This document shows positions 19,058 through 29,185 of a DNA stretch of 44,330 nucleotides, piece by piece. A model generated the notes under the pieces. The model was not told where the DNA came from. It saw nothing but the letters and a program-made list of their open reading frames with translations, and did not search any database. The translations under genes were made by a program, and so were the position numbers. The DNA is taken from NCBI GenBank assembly GCA_020725585.1, contig DYES01000050.1, forward strand, positions 1 through 44,330. Direction: 5' to 3'. Every line of letters begins with the position of its first letter. The stretch's first letter is position 1. The stretch comes from Desulfovirgula sp. GTDB lineage: Bacteria; Bacillota; Desulfotomaculia; Desulfotomaculales; Nap2-2B.

Positions 19058-20005
19058 TTATGGCGAACCAACCCTTTTGGCCTGGTAATATTGCGCCATC
19101 TCCTCCAGTTTGCGCAGCCGGTGCCTTACTCCCGATTTGCTTATTTTTGGGTCGAGTAGTTCGCCCAATTCCCGCAAACTGGCGTCCGGGTGGGACAGGC
19201 GCGCTTCCGCAACCTGCCGGAGGGAGGGGGGCAGCTTTTCCAGCCCGATCGTGGAAGCAAGAAAATAAATTGTCTCCTGCTGCTGCAAAGAAGCATTAAT
19301 TGTCTTTCCTAAATTTGCCGTTTCGCAGTTTACCAACCTGTTTATTTGATTGCGCATTTCTTTATATATACGTACGTTTTCAAAAGTGAGCACGGACGTA
19401 TGCGCGCCCATTACGCTAAGACAATGGACAATCTGTTCCGCTTCTTTAAGATAAAGGGCATAACCGTTTTTACGGGCAATCAGCCCGGGAGAAAGAGAAA
19501 ATTTTTTTAACAGACCGTAGATGTCCTGAGCATAATTCTTGTTATGGAGGATCATTTCCAGGTGATAGCTGTTGCCCGGGTTATTGATCGACCCGCATCC
19601 CAAAAAAACTCCCCGCAGGTAGGCCCGGCGGCAACAATCCCGCCTGACCAGCTTTTTATTCACGCCTTCCAGCAATTCCCCCGCCTCGTTTAATAAACCC
19701 GTCTGCCTCAAAATATCCCCTGTATGCCCGGAGATACTGATCATGTATATATTATTTTTCTTTAACTGCGCTTTTCGCCGGGCCACAACATTTGCCGCCA
19801 CTTGAAAAAGATCCTTGCAGAGCGAAAAAATTTTCCGCGCCACAGCAGCGTTTTCCGTAATTACATTCAAAGACACCTGCCGGTTGGCACTGACTTTCAA
19901 GACGCCGTTAACCTTCACCAAAGCGGCCAACTCGGCCAGGCGGCAACACCTTTTGCTCTCTGCAACCCGGGCCAGCTCGCTTTTTGTCGTGAGCGAAAAC
20001 GACAT
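19058..20005 (-). CDS. whiA: WhiA family DNA-binding protein
   Basis: A 315-residue WhiA: an N-terminal LAGLIDADG-like domain pair lacking nuclease residues (about 1-220), including RAYLRGVFLGCGSINNP and YHLEMILHNKNYAQDI, followed by a C-terminal helix-turn-helix (about 225-310) with SLRELGELLDPKISKSGVRHRLRKL. In Streptomyces WhiA controls sporulation septation; in Bacillus it affects division and chromosome segregation. The ATG at 20005 matches the usual MSF..TTKSELAR start, with weak GGTGA upstream; the frame opens at TTG 20023. It normally sits beside yvcK and rapZ; here rapZ is next upstream (145 bases from the rapZ stop to this start) and yvcK is missing. Confidence 0.93.
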   Translation of the reverse strand: MSFSLTTKSELARVAESKRCCRLAELAALVKVNGVLKVSANRQVSLNVITENAAVARKIFSLCKDLFQVAANVVARRKAQLKKNNIYMISISGHTGDILRQTGLLNEAGELLEGVNKKLVRRDCCRRAYLRGVFLGCGSINNPGNSYHLEMILHNKNYAQDIYGLLKKFSLSPGLIARKNGYALYLKEAEQIVHCLSVMGAHTSVLTFENVRIYKEMRNQINRLVNCETANLGKTINASLQQQETIYFLASTIGLEKLPPSLRQVAEARLSHPDASLRELGELLDPKISKSGVRHRLRKLEEMAQYYQAKRVGSP

Positions 20006-20025
20006 TTTCTTCACCACTTGCAAAT

Positions 20026-20034
20026 ATTATACCA
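20026..20034 (-). promoter_or_regulatory. Extended -10 promoter of whiA
   Basis: On the minus strand TGGTATAAT (20034-20026) is a consensus extended -10 element. The -35 is poor. The transcription start would lie near 20019, leaving a leader under 20 bases before the whiA ATG. The 145 bases between rapZ and whiA are strongly AT-rich and hold no other gene. Confidence 0.5.
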
Positions 20035-20150
20035 CACGTAATTAATTTAGCCCAGAATTATATAATTTTATTTATATTAATATTCTTGCATTAAGCATAA
20101 TTGTCCCTTGTGTTCGCCCTGTTTAACCCAGAAAACAAGTTTTCTTCGGT

Positions 20151-21026
20151 CTATTCTCCGGCAAGCCGGTTGATGTCCCGGTGGTGAACGGTGACCGTGT
20201 AATTTCTTTTGGACAGGTATTCTTCCAAATGATTGGCAATGACAATGGAGCGGTGCTGCCCGCCGGTGCAGCCAATGGCAATTGTCAAAGTGGACTTCCC
20301 TTCCTTAGAATACTCAGGAATTAAAAATTCAATCAGGCTGAAAAATTTCTTCATGAATTCGTTAGTTACCTGGGAAGAGAGGACAAATTCTTCCACTTTC
20401 GGATCATTGCCAGTGAGACACCTTAAAGAAGGATCGTAATAAGGATTGGGAAGAAAACGCACGTCGAAAACAAGGTCGCTGTCCATGGGGATGCCGTATT
20501 TGTAGCCAAAAGAAACAATGCTGATCCTTAATCTCGAGAGGTGAGTATTGTAAGCAAAAAGATTTTTGAGCTGCTCTTTTAACTGCTGGGTCGTCAAATT
20601 TGAAGTATCGATAATTTTATCGGCGCGGCCGCGCAATTCCTGCATCCGCGAACGTTCCTCTCGAATGCAGTCTAAAATTTCCCCGTGCATGCTTAAAGGA
20701 TGGCTGCGCCGGGATTCCTTAAAGCGCCGGACGAGGGTTTCATCGGAGGCCTCCAAAAAAAGAATCTCGTAATTTGTGCCGCTCTTATCAAGATCGCCCA
20801 ACACCTCAAACAAGGCGTCAAAAAATTCTCCGCCGCGAATGTCCACCACCAGCGCAACCCGATCGATGGGCCTTGCAGAATGCGCACAGAGCTCCGTAAA
20901 TTTCGGGATTAACGTGGGCGGCAAATTATCGATACAAAAAAAGCCCAGGTCTTCCAGGTGCCGCAGGGCCTGAGTTCTCCCCGCCCCGGAAAGGCCCGTC
21001 ACAATAACCAGTCTGGGTAAGGCCAA
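20151..21026 (-). CDS. rapZ: RapZ/YvcJ nucleotide-binding protein
   Basis: A 291-residue P-loop protein of the RapZ/YvcJ family. Walker A is GLSGAGRT near residue 10 (with Arg where Lys is usual), and the C-terminal domain has [33 protein letters not shown] and [11 protein letters not shown], all family-diagnostic. YvcJ hydrolyses nucleotides and affects competence in Bacillus; E. coli RapZ binds RNA and controls glucosamine-6-phosphate synthase. I moved the start to TTG 21026 because AAGAGG lies 8 bases upstream and the length then matches the family; the frame is open to 21071. The substituted Walker lysine should be confirmed in relatives. Confidence 0.92.
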   Translation of the reverse strand: MALPRLVIVTGLSGAGRTQALRHLEDLGFFCIDNLPPTLIPKFTELCAHSARPIDRVALVVDIRGGEFFDALFEVLGDLDKSGTNYEILFLEASDETLVRRFKESRRSHPLSMHGEILDCIREERSRMQELRGRADKIIDTSNLTTQQLKEQLKNLFAYNTHLSRLRISIVSFGYKYGIPMDSDLVFDVRFLPNPYYDPSLRCLTGNDPKVEEFVLSSQVTNEFMKKFFSLIEFLIPEYSKEGKSTLTIAIGCTGGQHRSIVIANHLEEYLSKRNYTVTVHHRDINRLAGE

Positions 21027-21110
21027 GGTCAACACCTCTTCACAATAAAATGCCGGTAAGTGCGTCGCCAAAGACCAGGCGTCATAAAAAAGGATAATTG
21101 TTTATCAAGA

Positions 21111-23114
21111 TTAAAGAGAAAGCCAATCACCCTCCTTCTTCTCGCTCCTGGCCAGAGGCTTTAATTCCAGCACGTCCTCCACATACGCCCGGAGCACTTC
21201 AGCCACCCCCCAGGCTTGCGCAATACAGCCGCGCGGAATAATCGGCTCATTGCCATCGAAAATCTCCGCTATTGAACATATCCCGTACCTGGCTAGATGC
21301 GCCCGGAAGGGCATGATAAATCTGGCGGCCTCGATTCTGCTCTCCCGCGAATAATTATGTACGCGGCGCAAGGCGGTAATAAAGGGTCCGATCAGCCAGC
21401 TCCAGACTGTGCCCTGGTGGTACGCCTGATCCCGCTCCAGGCGATTGCCGGCATATACCCCGCGATAAGCGGGGTGGCCGGGGGACAGGCTGCGCAGGCC
21501 GTAAGTGGCGTAAAGGTCCTGCCATAACCGGCGGATTATTTTTTCTCCCTGCCCAGGCTTAAGCATGCTGTAGGGAAGACTCAGAGCAAATACTTGGTTT
21601 GGCCGCAGCGAAGGATCTTTTCCTTCTTCCCCCACGACATCGTATAAATAATTACCTTCTTCATACCAGAATTCTCTTAAAAAACTAATCCTTACTTTTT
21701 CAATAAGTTCCCCGTAGGGAAAACGATCACCATAACGCATAGACAATTTCCCCAGAATACACAGGGCATTATACCACAAAGCATTTATTTCTACGGGCTT
21801 GCCCTGGCGGGGGGTAACCACAAAATCGTCCACTTTGGCGTCCATCCAGGTTAATTGCGTCTGCCTTGATCCCGCCCTGATTAAACCATCCTCGTCCATT
21901 TTAATATTAAAACGAGTGCCGTGAATATAATAATCCACAATTTCCTTTAAGACTGGATAAAGATGACCGACAAAATCGTAATCGTCAGTGTACTGTAAAT
22001 ACTTGTAAACAGCCTGAAAAAACCATAAGGAGGCGTCCACTGTATTGTAAAGGGGCTCCTGCCCCGGATCGGGAAACATATTGGGAATCAGGCCGTCCTT
22101 GCAGTACTGCCGGAAGGTAGAAAGGATGCTTTTGGCGTCCTCGAACCGCCCGGTGACTAGCGTCAACCCCGGGAGGGCGATCATGGCGTCCCGGCCCCAG
22201 TCGTTAAACCAGTGGTAGCCGGCCACAATGCTTTTTGCGCCGGTGGATTGGCGGCGGACGATAAAAGCGTCGGCGGCCTGGACAAGACGGCGGGCGAAAT
22301 AATCCCGAAATCCCGCTTTATCGATGATTTCCTGCAGCCGCCTGGTCTCTAGCTCCAGCAACGCCTGCCCGTCCAGCGTGTAGACTTCCTCCAGGGTGGC
22401 GACAAAAGTTACTGTTTTACTTTCGTTGGGCTCCAAGGAAATTGTAAAATACCCGGGCATATAGTGATCTTCTTCCGCGTCCAGCCCCCTCTCCTGCTCT
22501 CGCAAATAAAACATCCTGTAGAACCAATCTTCTTTTTTTTCGTATTTCCCGTCGCTACAGGCCAGATTTAAAGCAGGAACGCCGGGAGCGCTTCGGATGG
22601 TTACGCCGTGCAGCGCAGCCTGCTGGCGAAAAGCCACCTGCCCCTTTTTCACCGTCCAGTGAAAGTCGCGGCAATTCACCAGCGGAATCAGGCGTAAGTG
22701 GGCCGGCTGCTCCCCGTTATGAATCTGGTAGAGCACCACGGTAGTATTTTCCTCGTGAACCATAAATACCTGTTTGTGCAGAAAAAGATCGGCAAAGGAA
22801 TAGATGAATACCGGAAAAAATCCCACGTTTACCTGCTGCAGGTGAACAAAACCGGACTCGGTTACCCCCCAAATCGTCTGATTGGCTGCCAGGTTGTACA
22901 CTCTTCCGGCGATCTCCACCCTTTCATCCAGCTTGGCCAGCAATAAAGTCCTTTGTACGGGCGGGCTCAAGGCAGCCACCAGCAATCCGTGGTATTTGCG
23001 CGTATTCGCTCCGATCAGAGTCGATGACGCGTACCCTCCCAGGCCGTTGGTCACCAGCCATTCATTTTCAATTCCCCGCTCAAAAGTTGACCATTCGCCC
23101 TTCCCAAAATGCAA
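21111..23114 (-). CDS. Glycogen debranching enzyme-type amylo-alpha-1,6-glucosidase
   Basis: A 667-residue glucosidase of the GH133/GDE type. The N-terminal beta-rich domain has EWLVTNGLGGYASST and NTRKYHGLLVA, the substrate-binding start of this family. From about residue 280 an (alpha/alpha)6 barrel carries FNDWGRDAMIALPG, NTVDASLWF, TQLTWMDAKV and AYHQGTVWSWLIGPF, which include the likely acidic catalytic residues. It would remove alpha-1,6-linked glucose from glycogen-like glucans. The TTG at 23114 has AAGAGG 6 bases upstream; the longer frame to 23228 would overlap the glucokinase gene. Lying next to glucokinase, it fits a route from storage glucan to glucose 6-phosphate. Confidence 0.9.
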   Translation of the reverse strand: MHFGKGEWSTFERGIENEWLVTNGLGGYASSTLIGANTRKYHGLLVAALSPPVQRTLLLAKLDERVEIAGRVYNLAANQTIWGVTESGFVHLQQVNVGFFPVFIYSFADLFLHKQVFMVHEENTTVVLYQIHNGEQPAHLRLIPLVNCRDFHWTVKKGQVAFRQQAALHGVTIRSAPGVPALNLACSDGKYEKKEDWFYRMFYLREQERGLDAEEDHYMPGYFTISLEPNESKTVTFVATLEEVYTLDGQALLELETRRLQEIIDKAGFRDYFARRLVQAADAFIVRRQSTGAKSIVAGYHWFNDWGRDAMIALPGLTLVTGRFEDAKSILSTFRQYCKDGLIPNMFPDPGQEPLYNTVDASLWFFQAVYKYLQYTDDYDFVGHLYPVLKEIVDYYIHGTRFNIKMDEDGLIRAGSRQTQLTWMDAKVDDFVVTPRQGKPVEINALWYNALCILGKLSMRYGDRFPYGELIEKVRISFLREFWYEEGNYLYDVVGEEGKDPSLRPNQVFALSLPYSMLKPGQGEKIIRRLWQDLYATYGLRSLSPGHPAYRGVYAGNRLERDQAYHQGTVWSWLIGPFITALRRVHNYSRESRIEAARFIMPFRAHLARYGICSIAEIFDGNEPIIPRGCIAQAWGVAEVLRAYVEDVLELKPLARSEKKEGDWLSL

Positions 23115-23190
23115 AGGCCGCCTCTTCCTTTCCCCGTTAAAAAAGCCGCTTCCCTTCCGCGGGCGGCAACGAGATGGCCCACAAAAACTT

Positions 23191-24180
23191 TTATTTTGCT
23201 TTCGCCTGGCAAGCGGCAAAAGAGCCATGCGACCGAATTGCCAGGGCCACCGCGCCCATCAGCCCCGAACGCTGCCCAAGGGCCGCCGGGGCAACCTGAA
23301 CCTGCCGGCGGGCGGCCCGCAGCGTTCTTTTTTCGATCTCGTCCTCCATGGCTTCCCACAATGGCTTTCCCGCCTGCATGGCCCCTCCACCCAGAACAAG
23401 CAGGGCCGGATTTAATAAATTAATCACGTTCGCCAGGCCGATTCCGAGCCACCTGCCCGCCGCTGCTAAAATCATGAGGGCCTCTTCATCCCCGGCCTTT
23501 GCGGCCCGGGACACGCTCTCGGCGGTAATTTTATCTTTCCCTCCGGCCAGGCGCAAAATTCCCTCTCCCCGCCCCTGGTCAACAAGCTCGACGGCCAGGC
23601 GGGCCATAGCCGTCCCCGAGGCAAGCGCCTCCAGACAGCCTCGATTGCCGCAATTGCACAGCGGCCCCTCCCGGTCGAGGGTCATGTGGCCGATTTCGCC
23701 CGCTCCAAAAGAAGCGCCGGTATATAATTTTCCTCCCAGGATAAGCCCGCTGCCGATCCCCGTGCTGACGGTGACGTAGACCAAGTCGTCCACCCTCTGT
23801 CCCGCCCCAAAAACGTACTCGCCAAGGGCGGCCAGGTTGGCGTCGTTGTCAACGGCCACGGGCATCTGGAGAGCTTCTTCCAAAAGACCCTTCAAGGGCA
23901 CGTCCAGCCAGCCGAGATTGGGCGCCTGGTAAACAATTCCCTGGAAAGGATGCAGAGTCCCCGGAACCCCTACCGCCAGGCCGACTATTTTCCCGCACGA
24001 ACCGGATTGTTTTTCCACCTCCCGCACCGAGCGCACGATCCGCCGCAGGACGTGCTCCACTCCGCCTGCGGCTTCGGTGGGGATTTTCACCTCCGCCAGG
24101 AGCTCGCCGGTTTCCCTGGCCAGCGCGGTATAAATTTTGGTGCCCCCCAGGTCCACCCCGACAACTAAACTTTCCGCCAC
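23191..24180 (-). CDS. glcK: ROK-family glucokinase
   Basis: A 329-residue sugar kinase of the ROK family. VGVDLGGTKIYTAL is the ATP-binding start; DNDANLAALGE contains the catalytic aspartate; the zinc site is formed by GEIGHMTL (His) and CNCGNRGCLE (three Cys). The spacing and sequence fit Bacillus GlcK-type glucokinases rather than ROK repressors, because there is no N-terminal DNA-binding domain. It phosphorylates glucose with ATP, though other hexoses cannot be excluded. It starts with GTG at 24180 after AAGGTGA, 6 bases from the uvrC stop, so it probably shares the uvrA-uvrC transcript. Confidence 0.88.
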   Translation of the reverse strand: MAESLVVGVDLGGTKIYTALARETGELLAEVKIPTEAAGGVEHVLRRIVRSVREVEKQSGSCGKIVGLAVGVPGTLHPFQGIVYQAPNLGWLDVPLKGLLEEALQMPVAVDNDANLAALGEYVFGAGQRVDDLVYVTVSTGIGSGLILGGKLYTGASFGAGEIGHMTLDREGPLCNCGNRGCLEALASGTAMARLAVELVDQGRGEGILRLAGGKDKITAESVSRAAKAGDEEALMILAAAGRWLGIGLANVINLLNPALLVLGGGAMQAGKPLWEAMEDEIEKRTLRAARRQVQVAPAALGQRSGLMGAVALAIRSHGSFAACQAKAK

Positions 24181-24186
24181 CCGGCT

Positions 24187-26139
24187 TCACCTTCTTTCCT
24201 TTCCCTCTGTTAAACCATGAAAAAACCTGTAAACCGCCTCTGCCGCGGGGCGGTTCATCCCCTCCACCCCGGCCAGTTCGTCCACGCTGGCCTGCCGGAT
24301 CGCCTCCAGCGAGGAAAAAGTCCTCATCAGCGCCCGCCGGCGGGCGGGGCCAATGCCCGTTATTTCTTCCAATACCGAGTGCAGGTTACGTTTTTGGCGC
24401 AATTTTCGGTGATAGGTAAGGGCAAAACGGTGAGCCTCGTCCCTTAACTTTTGCAACAAATGCAGGGCGGGGGAATCCCCCGGCAGACGCACGGGCTCGT
24501 CTTGACCCTCAAGAAAAATACTTTCTTCCCTCTTGGCCAGAGCCAAGACCGCTATGTGCGCGTAGCCGAGCTCGTCGAGCACCTCCCGGGCGGCAGAAAG
24601 CTGACCCTTTCCGCCGTCGACCAGCACCAGCCCGGGCAGCCGGAAAAACCTGCCCTCCCGGGTGCTCAGCCGGCCCAGGCGAATCAGTTTTTGCTCTTCT
24701 TGCGCGCGGAGAAATCTCCTGCGCAGCGCTTCCTGCAGACAGGCGTAGTCATTGGGGCCTTCCACCGACCGGATCTTAAAGCGCCGGTACTGTTCCGGGC
24801 ACAGGCGGCCCTTTTCAAAAACCACCAGCGAGGCGACCTTCTCGGCGCCTTGCAGGTTGGAAACGTCAAAACACTCCAGGCGCTCAGGCGCTTTTTCTAA
24901 ACCCAGCTTTTGCGCCAGGTCAACCAGGACTTTACCGATTTCCTTTTCGCCCCGGCGCTCTAGCTCAGCTTCCCGCAAGGACAAAAGGGCGTTTTCGGCA
25001 ACCATCGCCACTATTTTCTTTTTTTCTCCGCGGGCAGGCACATGCAGCCTCACCTGCCCCCCCTTTTTTTGCGCCAGCCAGCTGGTGATGACCTCTTTCT
25101 CCTCGGGAACCAGGTGAGAAACAAGGATTTCTTCCGGAATGAAATCTGCCTGGTGATAATACTGCTTGAGAAAGGCCGTAACCACCTCGGCTTCGCTCAC
25201 CCCCTCAATACGGGGTAGATGAAAAGTCTCCCGGCCGATTAATTTTCCTCCCCGCACATAAAATACGGCCGCACAGGCCAGGTCTTCTCCCTGCGCCACC
25301 GCCACAACGTCCTGGTCGCCGCGGCCGGCAGAAACCACTTTCTGCTTTTCCATTACTTTTTTTATCGCGGCAATTTGATCTCGCAACGCAGCTGCTTTTT
25401 CAAACTCCAACTTTTCCGCCGCCCGCTGCATCCGTAATTGCAGGTGTTTGAGCAGAGCTTCCTGGCGGCCTTCTAAAAATAAGCACACTTCCCGGATCGT
25501 CGCCCGGTAAGTTTCTTGATCCACAAAACCGGAGCAGGGTGCCAGACAACGCCGGATGTGGTAATTCAGGCAGGGACGCGGCCCAGCCGCCGCCCAGGCT
25601 TTCCTGTTTTCTTGACCGCTGCCTTCTTTTGAGCGCTGCTCACTTGCCCCCTCTTCAAACGAGGCAATTTTCTTCTTGCAGGTTCGAAAAGGGAAAAGCG
25701 TGCGTAAAAGACTCAGCGTTTCGTGCACCGCTCCCACCTGGGTGTACGGGCCGAAATACCGGGACCCGTCCTGCATCAAGCGCCGGGTAATGCACACCCG
25801 GGGAAAGTCTTCTGCCAGCGTAACTTTTAAATAGGGATAACTCTTGTCGTCTTTGAGAAAAACGTTATACCGCGGGCGGTGTTCTTTAATCAAGTTCGCT
25901 TCTAAAATGAGCGCCTCTACCTCGTTATCCGTAACAATGTATTCAAAATCAACGGCGCGGGCCATCAGAGAGCGAATTTTCGGGGTTTGCTGCGCTCCCG
26001 CCTGGTAGTAGGAGCGCACCCTGTTTTTAAGCGAAACAGCCTTCCCCACGTAGATAATCCTTCCCGCATCATCCTTAAAATAATAAACGCCCGGTCTGGC
26101 CGGCAGGCAACCTAGCTTTTCCTGGGGCGTCAAGACCAT
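24187..26139 (-). CDS. uvrC: UvrABC excinuclease subunit C
   Basis: A 650-residue UvrC. The GIY-YIG nuclease domain is at the N-terminus (PGVYYFKDD ... IIYVGKAVSLKNR), making the 3' incision; the UVR motif for UvrB contact lies near KLEFEKAAALRDQI; the RNase H-like domain with DVSNLQGAEKVAS and LVDGGKGQLSAA makes the 5' incision; two helix-hairpin-helix motifs (ITGIGPARRRAL, ELAGVEGMN) end the protein. A four-cysteine cluster (including CLNYHIRRCLAPC) may hold iron-sulfur. The start is ambiguous between ATG 26139, TTG 26133 (best placed after AAAGGTGA) and TTG 26154. It follows uvrA by about 30 bases; uvrB is not in the window. Confidence 0.95.
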   Translation of the reverse strand: MVLTPQEKLGCLPARPGVYYFKDDAGRIIYVGKAVSLKNRVRSYYQAGAQQTPKIRSLMARAVDFEYIVTDNEVEALILEANLIKEHRPRYNVFLKDDKSYPYLKVTLAEDFPRVCITRRLMQDGSRYFGPYTQVGAVHETLSLLRTLFPFRTCKKKIASFEEGASEQRSKEGSGQENRKAWAAAGPRPCLNYHIRRCLAPCSGFVDQETYRATIREVCLFLEGRQEALLKHLQLRMQRAAEKLEFEKAAALRDQIAAIKKVMEKQKVVSAGRGDQDVVAVAQGEDLACAAVFYVRGGKLIGRETFHLPRIEGVSEAEVVTAFLKQYYHQADFIPEEILVSHLVPEEKEVITSWLAQKKGGQVRLHVPARGEKKKIVAMVAENALLSLREAELERRGEKEIGKVLVDLAQKLGLEKAPERLECFDVSNLQGAEKVASLVVFEKGRLCPEQYRRFKIRSVEGPNDYACLQEALRRRFLRAQEEQKLIRLGRLSTREGRFFRLPGLVLVDGGKGQLSAAREVLDELGYAHIAVLALAKREESIFLEGQDEPVRLPGDSPALHLLQKLRDEAHRFALTYHRKLRQKRNLHSVLEEITGIGPARRRALMRTFSSLEAIRQASVDELAGVEGMNRPAAEAVYRFFHGLTEGKERR

Positions 26140-26169
26140 CACCTTTCCATTCAAACCGCCCAGGCGGCT

Positions 26170-29043
26170 TCACGCCTGCTTCTCCATTTTTGGACATTCT
26201 TCATAACGGTAGCCCATGTTAAAAACCCTGGCAGAGGTCAGGACCTTCCTTAAAAATTGACCGGTGTACGACTCCGGCACCCGGGCAACTTCCTCCGGAG
26301 TCCCCGCCGCCACCACGCGCCCTCCCCGGTCGCCTCCTTCGGGACCCAGATCGATGATGTAGTCGGCCGTTTTAATCACGTCCAGGTTATGTTCGATGAC
26401 GACCACCGTGTCTCCTGCCTCCACCAGGCGCTGCAAAACCTGCAAGAGGCGGTTCACGTCGTCCATGTGCAGCCCTGTGGTAGGTTCGTCGAGGATGTAA
26501 AACGTGCGGCCGTTGGAGCGGCGGGAAAGCTCCGCGGCCAGCTTCACCCGCTGGGCCTCGCCGCCGGAAAGCTCCGGGGCGGGCTGCCCCAGGCGGATGT
26601 AACCCAGACCGACGTCCTGCAGGGTCTTTAACCGGCGGTAAATCCTCGGGATATGGCGGAAAAATTCCACGGCCTGGTCAACCGTCATCTCCAGCACTTC
26701 GGCAATATTCTTCCCCTTGTACCTGATTTCCAGGGTTTCCCGGTTGTAGCGCTTCCCTTTGCACACCTCACAGGGCACATAGACGTCCGGCAAAAAATGC
26801 ATCTCGATCTTGATAATCCCGTCGCCGAAACAGGCCTCGCAGCGTCCGCCTTTAACGTTGAAACTAAAGCGGCCAGGCTTGTAGCCCCGCGCCCGCGCCT
26901 CAGGCAGTTGGGAAAACAAATCCCTGATGTCGGTAAAAACGCCTGTATAAGTGGCCGGATTGGAGCGGGGGGTACGGCCGATGGGAGACTGATCCACATT
27001 AATCACCTTATCCAGATGCTCTAGGCCCTTTATCCCCAGGCAACTTCCCGGCTGCATCCTGGCCCCGTGCAGCTCCTTAGCCAGGTAACGGTAAAGAATC
27101 TCGTTGACCAGGGTGCTTTTTCCGGAGCCGGAAACGCCGGTCACACAGATAAACATCCCCAGCGGAAAGGTGACGTTAATATTTTTCAGGTTATGCTCGC
27201 CGGCCCCCAGGACTTCCAGCGCCTTACCGTTAGACTGGCGGCGAAGAAAGGGGACGGGAATAAATTTTTTCCCGCTCAGGTACTGGCCCGTAATGGAAGC
27301 GGGGGTGCGGATAATGTCTTCCACGGTGCCCTGGGCCACGATCTCGCCGCCGTTGGCGCCCGCCCCGGGCCCGATGTCGATGATATGATCCGCCGTCCGG
27401 ATCGTCTCTTCATCGTGCTCCACCACGATCACCGTATTCCCGAGGTCCCGCAGGCGCAAAAGGGTGTCTAAGAGCCGTTTGTTATCCCGTTGGTGCAGGC
27501 CGATGCTGGGTTCATCCAGAATGTAGAGCACGCCCGTTAAACCGCTGCCGATCTGCGTGGCCAGGCGGATGCGCTGGGCCTCCCCGCCGGAAAGGGTCCC
27601 TGCCGGCCGGTCCAGGGTGAGGTAATCCAGCCCCACATTGACCAGAAAGCCCAGGCGTTCGTTAATTTCCTTGAGAATCTGGCGGGCGATTAACCTTTCC
27701 CTTTCCGTTAAAGCGAGCGAGCGGAAAAAGGCCAGCGCTTCCGCAATCGACAACCTGGTTACTTCGGCAATGGAAAGGCCCCCCACTTTCACCGCCAGCG
27801 CCTCTTTCCGCAGGCGGGCGCCTCCGCATTCCGGGCAGGGCCGGACGCTCATGTATTTTTCAAACTCTTCGCGCATATAATCTGAACCCGTTTCGCTATA
27901 CCGGCGCATCAAGTTGTGGACAACACCCTCAAAGGTTGTCTGGTAAGCCCTCCGGCGGCCGTAGGTATCCCGGTAGACGACTCTGATTGCCTCCGCCCCG
28001 GTGCCGTAAAGGATCTTGTCCAGCTGTTCCGGAGTAAGTTCATTTACCGGGGTATCCAGCCGAAAACCGTACCTTTCCGCCAACCCCTCGAAGTAGGCGC
28101 GCGCCGCGGCTCCCCCGGGCCAGCTTTCGATCGCCCCCTCGGCCAGGGATTTGTGCTTATCGGGGATCAAGAGATCGGGATCGATCTCCTTCTTCACGCC
28201 CAATCCGGTGCAGGCGGGGCAGGCGCCGTACGGGCTGTTAAAGGAAAACAGCCGGGGTTCAATTTCCGGGAGGCTGACTCCGCATTCCACGCAGGCAAAA
28301 TTTTCGTTAAAGAGGATCTCCCGGCCTTCCTCCAAAGAGGCGACGGCCACGCCCCCCGCGTGGCGCAAGGCCGTTTCCAGGGAATCACTCAGGCGCCGGG
28401 CAATGCCGGGCCGCATAAATACCCTGTCCACTACAATTTCAATGGTGTGCTTCTTATTTTTATCCAGCCTTATGGGCCGGCCCGTTTCGTAAAGCTCGCC
28501 GTCTACCCTCACCCGGGAAAAGCCATTCCTTTGAATATCTTCGAATAACTTCTGGTGCTCCCCTTTTTTGCCCCTCACCACCGGGGCCAAAATCATCAGG
28601 CGCGTCCCTTCCGGCAGAGCCATCAACTGATCGACCATTTGCTCTACCGTTTGCCTGGCGATGGCCAGCCCGCAGCGCGGGCAATGGGGCCGCCCGACGC
28701 GGGCAAAAAGCAGGCGCAGATAATCGTAAATTTCCGTTACCGTCCCCACTGTCGAGCGGGGGTTGTGGCTGGTCGTTTTCTGGTCAATGGAAATAGCCGG
28801 GGAAAGCCCCTCGATATAATCCACGTCGGGTTTGTCCATCTGCCCTAAAAACTGGCGGGCGTAGGCGGAAAGGGATTCCACGTAGCGCCGCTGCCCCTCC
28901 GCATAAATAGTGTCAAAGGCCAAAGAGGATTTTCCCGAACCGGAGAGGCCGGTGAAAACCACCAGTTTACCCCGCGGAATTTCCACGCTGATATTCTTGA
29001 GGTTATGGGCGCGGGCACCCCGGACGATAATTTTATCCAGCAT
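26170..29043 (-). CDS. uvrA: UvrABC excinuclease subunit A
   Basis: A 957-residue damage-recognition ATPase of nucleotide excision repair. It has two ABC ATPase modules: the first Walker A is [16 protein letters not shown], the second [13 protein letters not shown]; both signature motifs read LSGGEAQR, with [10 protein letters not shown] and [10 protein letters not shown] as Walker B. Cysteine pairs at [25 protein letters not shown] and [17 protein letters not shown] make the zinc modules. The ATG at 29043 lies 6 bases after GGAGG; the frame extends 8 codons upstream. It leads a run with uvrC, glucokinase and the debranching enzyme. Confidence 0.97.
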   Translation of the reverse strand: MLDKIIVRGARAHNLKNISVEIPRGKLVVFTGLSGSGKSSLAFDTIYAEGQRRYVESLSAYARQFLGQMDKPDVDYIEGLSPAISIDQKTTSHNPRSTVGTVTEIYDYLRLLFARVGRPHCPRCGLAIARQTVEQMVDQLMALPEGTRLMILAPVVRGKKGEHQKLFEDIQRNGFSRVRVDGELYETGRPIRLDKNKKHTIEIVVDRVFMRPGIARRLSDSLETALRHAGGVAVASLEEGREILFNENFACVECGVSLPEIEPRLFSFNSPYGACPACTGLGVKKEIDPDLLIPDKHKSLAEGAIESWPGGAAARAYFEGLAERYGFRLDTPVNELTPEQLDKILYGTGAEAIRVVYRDTYGRRRAYQTTFEGVVHNLMRRYSETGSDYMREEFEKYMSVRPCPECGGARLRKEALAVKVGGLSIAEVTRLSIAEALAFFRSLALTERERLIARQILKEINERLGFLVNVGLDYLTLDRPAGTLSGGEAQRIRLATQIGSGLTGVLYILDEPSIGLHQRDNKRLLDTLLRLRDLGNTVIVVEHDEETIRTADHIIDIGPGAGANGGEIVAQGTVEDIIRTPASITGQYLSGKKFIPVPFLRRQSNGKALEVLGAGEHNLKNINVTFPLGMFICVTGVSGSGKSTLVNEILYRYLAKELHGARMQPGSCLGIKGLEHLDKVINVDQSPIGRTPRSNPATYTGVFTDIRDLFSQLPEARARGYKPGRFSFNVKGGRCEACFGDGIIKIEMHFLPDVYVPCEVCKGKRYNRETLEIRYKGKNIAEVLEMTVDQAVEFFRHIPRIYRRLKTLQDVGLGYIRLGQPAPELSGGEAQRVKLAAELSRRSNGRTFYILDEPTTGLHMDDVNRLLQVLQRLVEAGDTVVVIEHNLDVIKTADYIIDLGPEGGDRGGRVVAAGTPEEVARVPESYTGQFLRKVLTSARVFNMGYRYEECPKMEKQA

Positions 29044-29081
29044 AGCGATCCTCCAGAAGACACCCATCCATCCAACAATTT

Positions 29082-29090
29082 ATTATACCA
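29082..29090 (-). promoter_or_regulatory. Extended -10 promoter of uvrA
   Basis: TGGTATAAT on the minus strand (29090-29082) is a consensus extended -10, about 40 bases before the uvrA start. The -35 is weak. No LexA/DinR box with the usual GAAC-N4-GTTC form was seen next to it. Confidence 0.5.
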
Positions 29091-29123
29091 AAAAAACATA
29101 GCCCCCGCTACGCTCTAAATGCG

Positions 29124-29147
29124 AAAAAGCCCACTTGCGTGGGCTTT
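29124..29147 (-). terminator. Terminator after the CotF-type gene
   Basis: AAAGCCCAC (29126-29134) and GTGGGCTTT (29139-29147) form a 9-bp stem with loop TTGC; on the minus strand the stem ends in a run of five U. It separates the small spore genes from uvrA. Confidence 0.85.
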
Positions 29148-29185
29148 CTGTTGGAAAAGAATTTTCGTTCAGCCTTAAAACCGGA

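Noticed and set aside
23115-23228. Longer start for the debranching enzyme
   Set aside because: It overlaps the glucokinase gene and lacks a ribosome site; TTG at 23114 follows AAGAGG at good spacing.
27916-28548. A 210-codon plus-strand frame inside uvrA
   Set aside because: Wholly antisense to uvrA, no recognisable motif, no start signal.
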